A DNA stretch of 64,000 nucleotides, from contig JAEYRD010000107.1 of the NCBI GenBank assembly GCA_023435725.1, positions 56,805 through 120,804 on the forward strand. Direction: 5' to 3'. The notes under the pieces were generated by a model. That model was not told where the DNA came from. It saw nothing but the letters and a program-made list of their open reading frames with translations, and did no database searches. How positions within the stretch are numbered: position 1 is the first letter of the stretch; the number at the start of each line of letters is the position of its first letter. A program made the position numbers and the translations under genes. This stretch comes from Pseudomonadota bacterium. Lineage in GTDB: Bacteria > Pseudomonadota > Alphaproteobacteria > Rhizobiales > Xanthobacteraceae. Shown piece after piece: positions 44,581 to 53,013 of the stretch.

Positions 44581-45801
44581 ATGGAGTCGCTGATCACGGC
44601 GGCAGCGCGCGCGCTCGAAGCCGGTGATCCGCTCGGAGCGCTGAACCGAGTTGCGCTGCGCAACGATGCGCCGTCGCTGGCGCTGCGCGGCATCGCGATG
44701 GCCCAGCTCGGCGATCTCGCGAAGGCGAAGACGCTGCTGCGGAGCGCCGCGCGCGCCTTCGGTCCGCGCGAGGCGGTCGCGCGCGCCAGGTGCGTGGTCG
44801 CCGAAGCCGAGATTGCGCTCGTCTCGCGCGACCTGAACTGGCCGGCCAGGACGCTCGCGGGTGCGCGGGCGACGCTCGAAAAGCATGGCGATCTCGCCAA
44901 TGCAGCGCATGCAGGCCATATCGAGGCCCGCCGTCTCCTCCTCGTCGGACGCGTCGACGAGGCCGAGCGCACGCTGGCCGAACTCAACACCTCCCCGCTC
45001 CCGCCTGCATCTCAGGTCGTCCGCGAGCTCGTGGTCGCCGGCATCGCCATCAGGCGGCTTAGAACGAAAGATGCGCGCACGGCACTGAGCCGCGCGGCGT
45101 GCGCAGCGCGGCAGGCGGGCATCGCGGCGCTCGCGGCCGAGGTCGACAGCGCGAACCTCATCCTCGATACGCCGGCCGCGCGCCTGATCGCGCGCGGCAG
45201 CGAACATCCGTTGTTGCTCGGAGAGGTCGAAAGACTGGCGACCTCGACAGCGCTCGTCGTCGATACCTTCCATCATATGGTGCGCAGGCGAAGCGCTGTC
45301 GTGTCGCTCGGAACGCGGCCAGTGCTGTTCGAGCTCGCCCGTCTCCTGGCGCTGGCATGGCCCGCGGATGTCTCGCGAGAGGCGTTGATATCAGGTGCGT
45401 TTCAAGCGAAGCACGCCGATGAGTCGCACCGCGCGCGATTGCGCGTCGAGATCGGGCGGCTCCGCACGAAGCTCAAGCCGCTGGCCGAAATCAGCGCGAC
45501 CAAGCGGGGTTTTGTGCTGGCGCCGCGGAAGACACGCGACGTCCTCGTGCTGGCGCGGCCGGTCGAGGAAAAGCACGCCGCCGTGCTCGCTTTTCTCGCC
45601 GACGGCGAGCCCTGGTCGAGCTCGGCCCTCGCGCTTGCGCTTGGAATCAGCCCGCGCACGGTGCAGCGGGCGCTCGACGAGCTCGTCCGATCGAACAAGG
45701 TGCAGTCGTTCGGACATGGCCGGGCACGCCGCTGGATGACCCCGCCTGTCCCCGGTTTCCCGACAGGCTTGTTACTCCCAACACCGCTCCTGAAGACGTA
45801 G
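44581..45801 (+). CDS. TPR-containing regulator with winged-helix and HTH domains
   Basis: A 406-residue protein. The first about 200 residues are helical repeats (LALRGIAMAQLGDLAKAKTL, EARRLLLVGRVDEAERTL), TPR-like. A middle part (about 230-320) looks like an OmpR-type winged helix: RARLRVEIGRLRTKLKPLAE then ATKRGFVLAP. The C-terminal about 70 residues (AVLAFLADGEPWSSSALALA, LGISPRTVQRALDELVRSN) form a second HTH. No receiver domain is present. It sits between the divergent DUF899 unit and a downstream propeller gene, probably as their regulator. Start MESLITAAARAL was chosen by the domain begin. Confidence 0.7.
   Translation: MESLITAAARALEAGDPLGALNRVALRNDAPSLALRGIAMAQLGDLAKAKTLLRSAARAFGPREAVARARCVVAEAEIALVSRDLNWPARTLAGARATLEKHGDLANAAHAGHIEARRLLLVGRVDEAERTLAELNTSPLPPASQVVRELVVAGIAIRRLRTKDARTALSRAACAARQAGIAALAAEVDSANLILDTPAARLIARGSEHPLLLGEVERLATSTALVVDTFHHMVRRRSAVVSLGTRPVLFELARLLALAWPADVSREALISGAFQAKHADESHRARLRVEIGRLRTKLKPLAEISATKRGFVLAPRKTRDVLVLARPVEEKHAAVLAFLADGEPWSSSALALALGISPRTVQRALDELVRSNKVQSFGHGRARRWMTPPVPGFPTGLLLPTPLLKT
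45768..45786 (-). promoter_or_regulatory. Shared motif copy 2, upstream of the propeller gene
   Basis: cttgttactcccaacaccg, the reverse complement of copy 1 apart from a single-base gap. It lies inside the last codons of the regulator gene and 43 bases before the start at 45829. Confidence 0.5.
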
Positions 45802-45828
45802 GTTGGTCACATCACAGGGATCAAGCAC

Positions 45829-46476
45829 ATGAAGCGTTCAGACACCGAGATTGTCAGGGAGTACGGGCCTTTTGCGGGCGTTGAGGCCGTGCATGGCGTC
45901 ACCTATGACGGCACGCATGTCTGGTTCGCGTCCGGCGACAAGTTGAATGCCGTCGATCCGGCCAGCGGCAAGATCGCACGCTCGATCGACGTTGCCGCAC
46001 ACGCGGGAACGGCGTTCGACGGCCGGCACCTGTTCCAGATCGCGGAGGATCGCATTCAGAAGATCGACGCGGCGACCGGCACGGTCCTCAGCACGATCCC
46101 CGCGCCGGGTGGCGGTGGCGATTCCGGCCTCGCCTGGGCCGAGGGTTCGCTCTGGGTCGGTCAGTATCGCGAGCGGAAGATCCATCAGATCGATCCCGAA
46201 ACAGGGGCTGTTCTTCGCACCATCGAAAGCAAGCGCTTCGTGACCGGGGTGACCTGGGTCGACGGCGAGCTCTGGCATGGCACCTGGGAAGGCGAGGATA
46301 GTGACATCAGGCGGATCGATCCCGAAACCGGCAAGGTGCTCGAGCAACTCGACCTGCCCGCTGGAACAATGGTGTCGGGACTGGAGTCGGACGGCGACGA
46401 TCGCTTCTTTTGCGGCGGCGGAAGTCGCGGCAATGTGAGAGCGGTTCGGCGTCCGAGGCGAACTGCTCCGCGGTGA
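45829..46476 (+). CDS. Beta-propeller protein, Vgb/glutamine cyclotransferase-like
   Basis: A 215-residue protein built of about five short repeats such as GVTYDGTHVWFASGDKLNAV, GLAWAEGSLWVGQYRERKI and GVTWVDGELWHGTWEGE, each with a W/G-rich strand and DPxTGxVL turn. These are typical of Vgb-like or glutaminyl cyclotransferase-like propellers. There is no signal peptide, so it is cytoplasmic. It is a short propeller; whether it closes alone or as a dimer is unclear. It lies 27 bases after the regulator gene and probably belongs to the same unit. Confidence 0.65.
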   Translation: MKRSDTEIVREYGPFAGVEAVHGVTYDGTHVWFASGDKLNAVDPASGKIARSIDVAAHAGTAFDGRHLFQIAEDRIQKIDAATGTVLSTIPAPGGGGDSGLAWAEGSLWVGQYRERKIHQIDPETGAVLRTIESKRFVTGVTWVDGELWHGTWEGEDSDIRRIDPETGKVLEQLDLPAGTMVSGLESDGDDRFFCGGGSRGNVRAVRRPRRTAPR

Positions 46477-46591
46477 CGGCCTGAATGTACGGCAACGTTA
46501 ACTTGTTCGCCCCAATTCCACCCCACCGGTGCGCTCTAGCGCCCTCCTCGCCCGCCCTGTAAAACCCCAACCGGGGCGGCCTGGGGGATTG

Positions 46592-48160
46592 ATGCGACTA
46601 ACGTTAGACTTGAAGACTGTCCTGATCGCCGTCGCGGTGCTCGCGGCGTCGTTCTTCGTCAGCCTGAAGGCAATGGACTGGCTGTCGCCGAGCGCGACGA
46701 CGTCTGCGCCGCCGGTCGCGCAACTGCCCCCGCTGCCGCCGGTCTCGAAGAACTCGATCGTGGTCGCGCCGGTCGCGATCGCGCTGTCGGCGATCCGAGA
46801 ACAAGCCGAGAAAGCCGCGCCACGCAATTTCGCCGGGAAGGCCGAGAACCCGATTTCGCAAATCCTGCAGGACGCCGACATCGGCTGGTCCGCGATGCGC
46901 GGACCGATGTCCGCTGTCGGCGACAAGGACGTGCTGACGCTGTCGACGCCGCTCACCGGCAAGCTGAACGTGACAGGCACGCTGTCCTCCAAAGCGACCG
47001 GTGCGCTCGGCGAAGCGCTTGGCAGCGTGCTCGGCGGCAATGCCGCAAAACAGATCGGCGCGGTCAACATCAAGAATCTGAATGCCAGCGCCGAAATCAA
47101 GGGCAACGTGGTCGTGACCTCGCGCCCAAAGCTCGCGGCCAACTGGCATCTCGAGCCCAATCTTGGCGGCCAGGTCAATCTCGGCGACACCAACCTTTCG
47201 GTCGCCGGCGTCAAGGTCAACGTGCCGGCGCAGGTGAAGCCGCTGATCGACAAGACCGTCGCTGACCAGTTGAACGTCGTTTCCGAGCGCATCCGCAACG
47301 ATCCCTCCCTGCGCGAGAATGCAAAGGTGCAATGGGCCAAGGCCTGCCGCTCGATCCCGCTGCAAGGCAGCGGCGCCTCGGCCGCGCTGCCGCCGCTCTG
47401 GCTCGAGATGAAACCGACCCGCGCCATCGCCGCGCAGCCGCGCGTCGACGCGCAGGCCGTGACGCTGCTGCTTGGCCTGGAGGCCGAGACGCGCGTGACC
47501 TCGGCGCCGACCAAGCCCGAGTGTCCGTTCCCCGACAAGATTTCGATCGTGCCGCCGACCGGCACCGGCGTGAACATCGGTGTGCCAATCGACGTGCCCT
47601 TCACCGAGATCAACAAGCTCATCGCGGCGCAGATGGTCGGCCACACCTATCCCGAGGACGGCTCCGGCCCGGTCGACGTCACCGTGAAGAGCGTCAACGT
47701 GATCCCGTCCGGCGACCGGCTGCTGATCTCGCTGCTGGTCCGCGCCAAGGAGAAGAAGAGCTGGCTCGGTCTCGGCGCCGAGGCGACCGTGCATATCTGG
47801 GGCCGACCGATGCTCGACCAGGCGCAGCAGACGCTGCGGCTCGCCGACATCGAGCTCGCGGTGGAATCCGAGGCGGCCTTCGGCCTGCTCGGCGCCGCCG
47901 CGCGCGCGGTGGTGCCGCAGCTCCAGCAGGCGCTGGTGCAAAAGGCGACGCTCGATTTGAAGCCGATCGCCGCCAATGCGCGCGAGAAGATCGCGGCCGC
48001 GATCGCCGACTACCAGAAGAGCGAGGACGGACTCAAGGTCGAGGCCAAGATCGACAGCCTGACGCTCGCCGACATCGCCTTCGATTCCAAGACGCTGCGC
48101 GTGGTCGCCGAAGCCGGCGGCTCGCTGAACGTGACTGTGTCGAAGCTATCGGGGATGTAA
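46592..48160 (+). CDS. DUF4403 family protein
   Basis: A 522-residue exported protein with an N-terminal anchor (about 7-27, LKTVLIAVAVLAASFFVSL) and then a long periplasmic part. Recognisable segments are SKNSIVVAPVAIALSAIRE, a repeated beta-rich region (GKLNVTGTLSSKATG, VVTSRPKLAANWHLEPNLGG) and GTGVNIGVPIDVPFTEINKL in the second half. This is DUF4403, a family with a BPI/LBP-like duplicated lipid-binding fold by prediction and unknown role. Start MRLTLDLKTV was preferred to the ATG-like frame from 46529. Confidence 0.82.
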   Translation: MRLTLDLKTVLIAVAVLAASFFVSLKAMDWLSPSATTSAPPVAQLPPLPPVSKNSIVVAPVAIALSAIREQAEKAAPRNFAGKAENPISQILQDADIGWSAMRGPMSAVGDKDVLTLSTPLTGKLNVTGTLSSKATGALGEALGSVLGGNAAKQIGAVNIKNLNASAEIKGNVVVTSRPKLAANWHLEPNLGGQVNLGDTNLSVAGVKVNVPAQVKPLIDKTVADQLNVVSERIRNDPSLRENAKVQWAKACRSIPLQGSGASAALPPLWLEMKPTRAIAAQPRVDAQAVTLLLGLEAETRVTSAPTKPECPFPDKISIVPPTGTGVNIGVPIDVPFTEINKLIAAQMVGHTYPEDGSGPVDVTVKSVNVIPSGDRLLISLLVRAKEKKSWLGLGAEATVHIWGRPMLDQAQQTLRLADIELAVESEAAFGLLGAAARAVVPQLQQALVQKATLDLKPIAANAREKIAAAIADYQKSEDGLKVEAKIDSLTLADIAFDSKTLRVVAEAGGSLNVTVSKLSGM

Positions 48161-48295
48161 CGCTTTCACTCGCCAGGCCCACGCACGTGTCTTCGTCGGT
48201 TGCGACGCTGGCATTCTCGTCGGAGGATGCTAAGCTGTTCCTCGCAACCTCGAACGAGGTGCTGACAACACGATAGGGGACGACGCGAGGACGAT

Positions 48296-49405
48296 ATGGA
48301 AGCCGGCATGGTCACGCCCGCGCCGGCACTGGTGCGCTTTTCCGGCATTCAGAAGACCTACGATGGCGAGCACCTCGTGGTGAAGAACCTCGATCTCGAA
48401 ATCAGGAAGGGTGAGTTCATCACCCTGCTTGGCCCGTCGGGCTCGGGCAAGACGACCACGCTGATGATGCTGGCTGGCTTCGAGGTTCCGACCCAAGGCG
48501 AGATCTACCTCGCTGACCGGCCCATCAAGAACATGCCGCCGCACAAGCGCGACATCGGCATGGTATTCCAGAACTATGCCCTGTTTCCGCACCTGACGAT
48601 CGCGGAGAATATTGCCTTCCCGCTATCCGTTCGCAAAATCAACAAGGCGGAAGCGCAGGAGCGCGTAAGGGCGGCGTTGCGCATGATCAAGATGGAACCC
48701 CTGGCGCACCGGCGGCCCGGGCAGCTGTCAGGCGGTCAGCAGCAGCGCGTGGCACTGGCCCGCGCGCTGGTTTTCAATCCGCAGCTCGTGCTGATGGACG
48801 AGCCCCTGGGCGCCCTGGACAAGCGCCTGCGGGAGCAGATGCAACTGGAGATCAAGCAACTGCACGAGACGATGGGCATCACCGTCGTCTACGTTACCCA
48901 CGATCAGAGCGAAGCGCTCACCATGTCGGACCGCATCGCCGTGTTCAACGACGGCATTGTGCAGCAGGTCGACACGCCCGGCACGCTGTACGAGCATCCG
49001 GTGAACAGCTTCGTCGCCCACTTCATCGGCGAGAACAATGTGCTGGCGGGCACCGTCGAAACGGTCGAAAAGGAATATTGCCGCGTCGCGCTGGCTGGTG
49101 GCGGCGTCGTGACCGCACGGGCGGTCAACGTATCAGGCGCGGGCGCATCGACTTCCCTGTCGGTGCGGCCGGAGCGGATTGCCATTGTTCCGGATGGCAC
49201 CTCCAGCGGCGGATCGAACCGGCTGCCGGCCAAGGTGCAGAACACCATCTATCTCGGCGATCACGCGCTGGCCGTGCTCGACGTCGCCGGCAACGGGGAG
49301 TTCATGGTCAAGCTTCAACCGGGAGCGCATGACAGCCTGAGACATGGCGAAAGCGTGTTCATCACCTTCCGCCCCGAGGACTGCCTGGCCCTTGATCCCG
49401 TCTGA
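48296..49405 (+). CDS. Polyamine-type ABC importer ATPase (PotA-like)
   Basis: A 369-residue ATPase. Walker A LGPSGSGKTTTLMML, signature QLSGGQQQRVALARAL, Walker B LVLMDEPLGALD and the switch His in VTHDQSEAL are complete. A TOBE domain follows (about 285-365, SLSVRPERIAIVPDG, QNTIYLGDHALAVLD), as in spermidine/putrescine transporters. It is the first gene of an A-D-B-C operon; a gagga ribosome site precedes the ATG by about six bases. The substrate (polyamine, an opine or related compound) is not settled by sequence. Confidence 0.88.
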   Translation: MEAGMVTPAPALVRFSGIQKTYDGEHLVVKNLDLEIRKGEFITLLGPSGSGKTTTLMMLAGFEVPTQGEIYLADRPIKNMPPHKRDIGMVFQNYALFPHLTIAENIAFPLSVRKINKAEAQERVRAALRMIKMEPLAHRRPGQLSGGQQQRVALARALVFNPQLVLMDEPLGALDKRLREQMQLEIKQLHETMGITVVYVTHDQSEALTMSDRIAVFNDGIVQQVDTPGTLYEHPVNSFVAHFIGENNVLAGTVETVEKEYCRVALAGGGVVTARAVNVSGAGASTSLSVRPERIAIVPDGTSSGGSNRLPAKVQNTIYLGDHALAVLDVAGNGEFMVKLQPGAHDSLRHGESVFITFRPEDCLALDPV

Positions 49406-49466
49406 TCCCAACGCAAGCTGCATCAATCAACCTCAACGCAACGCACATCAAGAAGGAACGAAGATC

Positions 49467-50525
49467 ATGCTGAAGCGCAAGATTGGCAAGATTGCTCTGG
49501 GTTTCGCCGCGGCGTTCAGCGCCAGCGCTGCGCTGGTCCCGGTGGCGCAAGCGCGCGACCTCACCGTCGTGTCGTGGGGCGGCGCGTATCAGGATGCCCA
49601 GAAGAAGGTCTATTTCGAGCCGTTCAAGAAGGCGGCCGGTATTCCGATGAACGACGAGTCCTGGGACGGCGGCGTCGGCGTGTTGCGCGCCAAGGTGCAG
49701 GGTGGCGCCGCCACCTGGGACGTCGTCCAGGTCGAGAGCGACGAACTGGCGGTCGGCTGCGAGGAAGGCCTGTTCGAGAAGCTGGACTATTCCAGGATCG
49801 GCGGCGAGGCCGCCTACATACAGCCGTCCGTCAATCCGTGCGGCGTCGGCGCCATCCTCTACGATTTCGTGCTCGGCTACGACAAGGACAAGTTGAAGGA
49901 CGCCCCTAACGGCTGGGCCGACTTCTTCGACACCAAGAAGATTCCAGGCAAGCGCGCCCTGCGTCAGGGCCCGAAGACCACGCTCGAGATCGCCCTCATG
50001 GCCGACGGCGTCGCGCCGAAGGACGTCTACAAGGTGCTGGCGACCGACGAGGGCGTCGAGCGCGCGTTCAAGAAGCTGGACACCATCAAGGGCGACATCG
50101 TCTGGTGGAAGGCCGGCGCCCAACCGCCGCAATTGCTCGCCTCCGGCGAGGTGGCGATGACCTCGGTCTACAATGGCCGCATCGACACCGCGAACAAGAA
50201 CGAGAAGAAGAATTTTGGCATGGTGTGGGACGGAGCGCTCTTCACCCTCGACAGTTGGGTCATCCTGAAGGGCAGCCCGAACAAAGACTCGGCCTACAAG
50301 TTCCTGGACTTCGTCGGCAAGCCGGAGAACCAGTCCAAGCTGTCGGAGAACATTGCCTATGGCACCTCGAACAAGGACGCCGCCGCCCGGCTGCAGCCGG
50401 CCGTTCTGAAGGATCTGCCGACAGCGCCTGATAACATCAAGAACGCGGTCGAGATCAACGTCGGCTTCTGGCTCGAGAACATCGACCGCCTGACCGAGCG
50501 CTTCAACAAATGGGCAGCGAAATAG
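49467..50525 (+). CDS. Periplasmic substrate-binding protein (PotD-like)
   Basis: A 352-residue binding protein. A signal peptide (about 1-29, AAFSASAALVPVAQA) is followed by RDLTVVSWGGAYQDAQKK, the usual beginning of PotD/PotF-type proteins, and later GDIVWWKAGAQPPQLLASGE and LFTLDSWVILKGSPN. It is related to polyamine binding proteins, though many relatives bind other ligands. It follows the ATPase gene by 61 bases with an aaggaa ribosome site and is expected to be the most expressed member. The second half ends with LTERFNKWAAK. Confidence 0.88.
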   Translation: MLKRKIGKIALGFAAAFSASAALVPVAQARDLTVVSWGGAYQDAQKKVYFEPFKKAAGIPMNDESWDGGVGVLRAKVQGGAATWDVVQVESDELAVGCEEGLFEKLDYSRIGGEAAYIQPSVNPCGVGAILYDFVLGYDKDKLKDAPNGWADFFDTKKIPGKRALRQGPKTTLEIALMADGVAPKDVYKVLATDEGVERAFKKLDTIKGDIVWWKAGAQPPQLLASGEVAMTSVYNGRIDTANKNEKKNFGMVWDGALFTLDSWVILKGSPNKDSAYKFLDFVGKPENQSKLSENIAYGTSNKDAAARLQPAVLKDLPTAPDNIKNAVEINVGFWLENIDRLTERFNKWAAK

Positions 50526-50634
50526 CGCGCTGCCGAACCGGCGTACGGCGCAGGCAGGGGATCGATACCTCTTCGCCTGTGCCCCACCCCTTGCGTGAAG
50601 TGGCCGAGGATTTCCGGTCTAAGAGGCTCTCTCC

Positions 50635-51897
50635 ATGCCAGCCGCGCTTCTGACCGGCGCCGATGCCCAGGCCGAGGTGCCGCTCAAGCGTCGCCTGAAG
50701 CGGGCGGAACGAGCGCGCCATATCAAGGCATTGGCACTGGTTCTGCCGCTTCTGCTGTTTCTGCTCTTCACTTTCGCTGGGCCCATCGCCGGCATGCTGT
50801 GGCGCTCGGTCGATGACAGGGAGGTGCGTCAAGTTCTGCCTCAAACCGTGGCCGCTCTCGCCAACTGGGACGGCAAGGACCTGCCGGACGAAAAGGCCTA
50901 CGCGGCGCTGGCAAGCGACATCCTGGCGGCGCGCGCCTCCGGCACCATCGCCGTCGCAGCCAAGCGGCTCAACTATGCACTGAACGGCTTCCGCACGATC
51001 CTGACCAGCACGGCACGCAATCTGAAGGCGGTGCCGGAGCCCGGCACGGCCAAGGAGACGCTGGGCAAGATCAACCCGGCCTGGCGCGAACGCACCACCT
51101 GGACGACGATCAAGGACGCCAGTGGCCCAGTGACCGGCTTCTACCTTCTGGCGGCGCTCGACCTGACGCGGAACGCGGACGGCGCGATCGTCTCAGCCCC
51201 GCCGGATCAGGCCATCTACCGCAACGTCTTCGCCCGCACCTTCATCATCAGCCTCAGTGTCACGGCACTCTGCCTGATCCTTGGCTTCCCGGTCGCTTAC
51301 CTCTTGGCGACGCTGCCGCCCGGCCGGTCGAACCTGCTGATGATCTTCGTCCTGCTGCCTTTCTGGACTTCGCTTCTGGTCCGCACCTGCGCCTGGATCG
51401 TGCTATTGCAGAGCAATGGCGTCGTGAACGACAGCCTGCACTGGCTTGGCATCATCGACGAGCCGTTGCGCCTGATTTACAACCGCTTCGGTGTCTGCGT
51501 GGCGATGACCCACGTTCTCCTGCCGTTCATGATCCTGCCGCTGTACAGCAGCATGAAGGCGATCTCGCCTGCTTACATGCGTGCCGCCGCCTCGCTCGGT
51601 GCGCCGCCGGTCACCGCCTTCCTGCGGATCTACCTGCCTCAAACCCTGCCCGGCATCGGCGCGGGAAGCCTGCTCGTCTTCATCCTGGCGCTCGGCTACT
51701 ACATCACGCCGGCACTGGTCGGGGGCGCCGCCGACCAGATGATCAGCTACTTCATCGCGCTCTACACGACCGAGACGGCCAACTGGGGGCTTGCTTCGGC
51801 CTTGGGTGCGGTGCTGCTGCTGGTCACACTTCTGCTCGCCCTCGTCTACGGCAAGCTGGTGCAAGGCCAGCAGGTCACGGGAGGTATGAAGAATTGA
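50635..51897 (+). CDS. Polyamine-type ABC importer permease 1 (PotB-like) with a large insertion
   Basis: A 420-residue permease, about 130 residues longer than E. coli PotB. After the first membrane helix (about 32-54) there is an extra periplasmic region (about 55-190, VDDREVRQVLPQTVAALANW onward), then the core of five helices (about 197-415), with ATP-binding coupling loop MRAAASLGAPPVTAFLRIYLP carrying the EAA-like motif. Similar insertions exist in other rhizobial permeases of the group, so this is a real feature. It overlaps the next permease by four bases. Confidence 0.86.
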   Translation: MPAALLTGADAQAEVPLKRRLKRAERARHIKALALVLPLLLFLLFTFAGPIAGMLWRSVDDREVRQVLPQTVAALANWDGKDLPDEKAYAALASDILAARASGTIAVAAKRLNYALNGFRTILTSTARNLKAVPEPGTAKETLGKINPAWRERTTWTTIKDASGPVTGFYLLAALDLTRNADGAIVSAPPDQAIYRNVFARTFIISLSVTALCLILGFPVAYLLATLPPGRSNLLMIFVLLPFWTSLLVRTCAWIVLLQSNGVVNDSLHWLGIIDEPLRLIYNRFGVCVAMTHVLLPFMILPLYSSMKAISPAYMRAAASLGAPPVTAFLRIYLPQTLPGIGAGSLLVFILALGYYITPALVGGAADQMISYFIALYTTETANWGLASALGAVLLLVTLLLALVYGKLVQGQQVTGGMKN

Positions 51898-52724
51898 GCG
51901 ACAATCCTTCCCTCCGCACGCCCAGTCAGCGCATCGCGTGGACCGCGACGATCGTTGTCTCCACGCTGGTGTTCATCTTCCTGATCGCGCCAATCCTGGC
52001 GGTCATGCCGCTGTCCTTCAGCTCGGGCTCCTATTTGACCTATCCGCTGCCGGGCCTCTCCTTGCGCTGGTACGACGACTTCATCAATTCGCCGCGCTGG
52101 ATGAATTCGCTGAAGAACAGCATGATCATCGGCGTCTCCGCGACGCTGCTGTCCATGGTGCTTGGTACGCTGGCCGCGCTGGGGCTGGCGCAGTGGAAGA
52201 GCCGGTTCAAACCGCTCGTACTGGCTTTCGTGCTGTCGCCGGTCGTCGTGCCCGGCGTCATCACCGCGGTCGGCCTGTATTTCTTCTTCGCGCCGATCGG
52301 ACTGACCGGCAGCTATCTCGGCTTGATCCTGGCCCACACCGCGCTGGCGACGCCCTTTGTGGTGATCACGGTCGGCGCGACGCTGCAAAGCTTCGACACC
52401 AACCTAGCGCGCGCCGCCGCCTCACTCGGTGCCTCGCCGCTCTACGCGTTCCGCCGCGTGATCCTGCCGCTGATCCTGCCCGGCCTGGCGTCGGGTGCGC
52501 TGTTCGCCTTCGCGACCAGCTTCGATGAGGTGGTGATCGTGCTTTTCATGGCAGGTCCCGAGCAGCGCACCCTGCCGCGCGAGATGTTCAGCGGCATCCG
52601 CGAGAACATCAGTCCGACCATCACTGCAGCAGCCGTGATTCTGACGACGGTATCGGTCATCCTCCTCGCCACCCTGGAAGGCTTGCGCAGACGCAACGAG
52701 CGGCTCAAGGGCAGCAGCGGCTGA
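51894..52724 (+). CDS. Polyamine-type ABC importer permease 2 (PotC-like)
   Basis: A 276-residue permease with six helices. The EAA-type loop is ARAAASLGASPLYAFRRVILP, and the start TPSQRIAWTATIVVSTLVFI leads into the first helix. It begins with TTG at 51894, overlapping the previous stop (TTGA), so translation is coupled; there is no ATG nearby. The tail (LLATLEGLRRRNERLKGSSG) is normal for the family. Together with permease 1 it forms the channel. Confidence 0.87.
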   Translation: MSDNPSLRTPSQRIAWTATIVVSTLVFIFLIAPILAVMPLSFSSGSYLTYPLPGLSLRWYDDFINSPRWMNSLKNSMIIGVSATLLSMVLGTLAALGLAQWKSRFKPLVLAFVLSPVVVPGVITAVGLYFFFAPIGLTGSYLGLILAHTALATPFVVITVGATLQSFDTNLARAAASLGASPLYAFRRVILPLILPGLASGALFAFATSFDEVVIVLFMAGPEQRTLPREMFSGIRENISPTITAAAVILTTVSVILLATLEGLRRRNERLKGSSG

Positions 52725-52780
52725 AAGGCGGCGATGCGACCGAAGTGACGTGACGAAGCTGTCGGGGACATAGGCCCCAC

Positions 52781-52888
52781 CGTCATTCCGGGGCGCGCGC
52801 AGCGCGAGCCCGGAGTCCATCGGGCCACTGCGACGGTGGATGAATGGATTTCGGGCGCGCGCCAAGCGGAGCGCGCCCCGGAATGACG
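52781..52888. repeat. Palindromic repeat, family C (long form)
   Basis: Outer arms cgtcattccggggcgcgc and gcgcgccccggaatgacg with an inner part that contains agcccggagtccatcgggcc. Same ends as the short element at 2450-2492. It occupies much of the 289-base gap before the next gene. Confidence 0.85.
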
Positions 52889-53013
52889 GAGCCCGCCCCC
52901 TACTTTTTCTCAACCCTCCTCACGCGTCCTTGCCTTTGCTGCCGCGACCGATTGTCGCTAGAACAGTGCCTGCAACAAAGCCCAAACAACAACACGCAGG
53001 GAGAAAAACAAAC

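Noticed and set aside
46440..46476. Possible frameshift at the end of the propeller gene
   Set aside because: The tail is short and basic, but the following sequence shows no continuing propeller repeat in another frame, so truncation is not supported.
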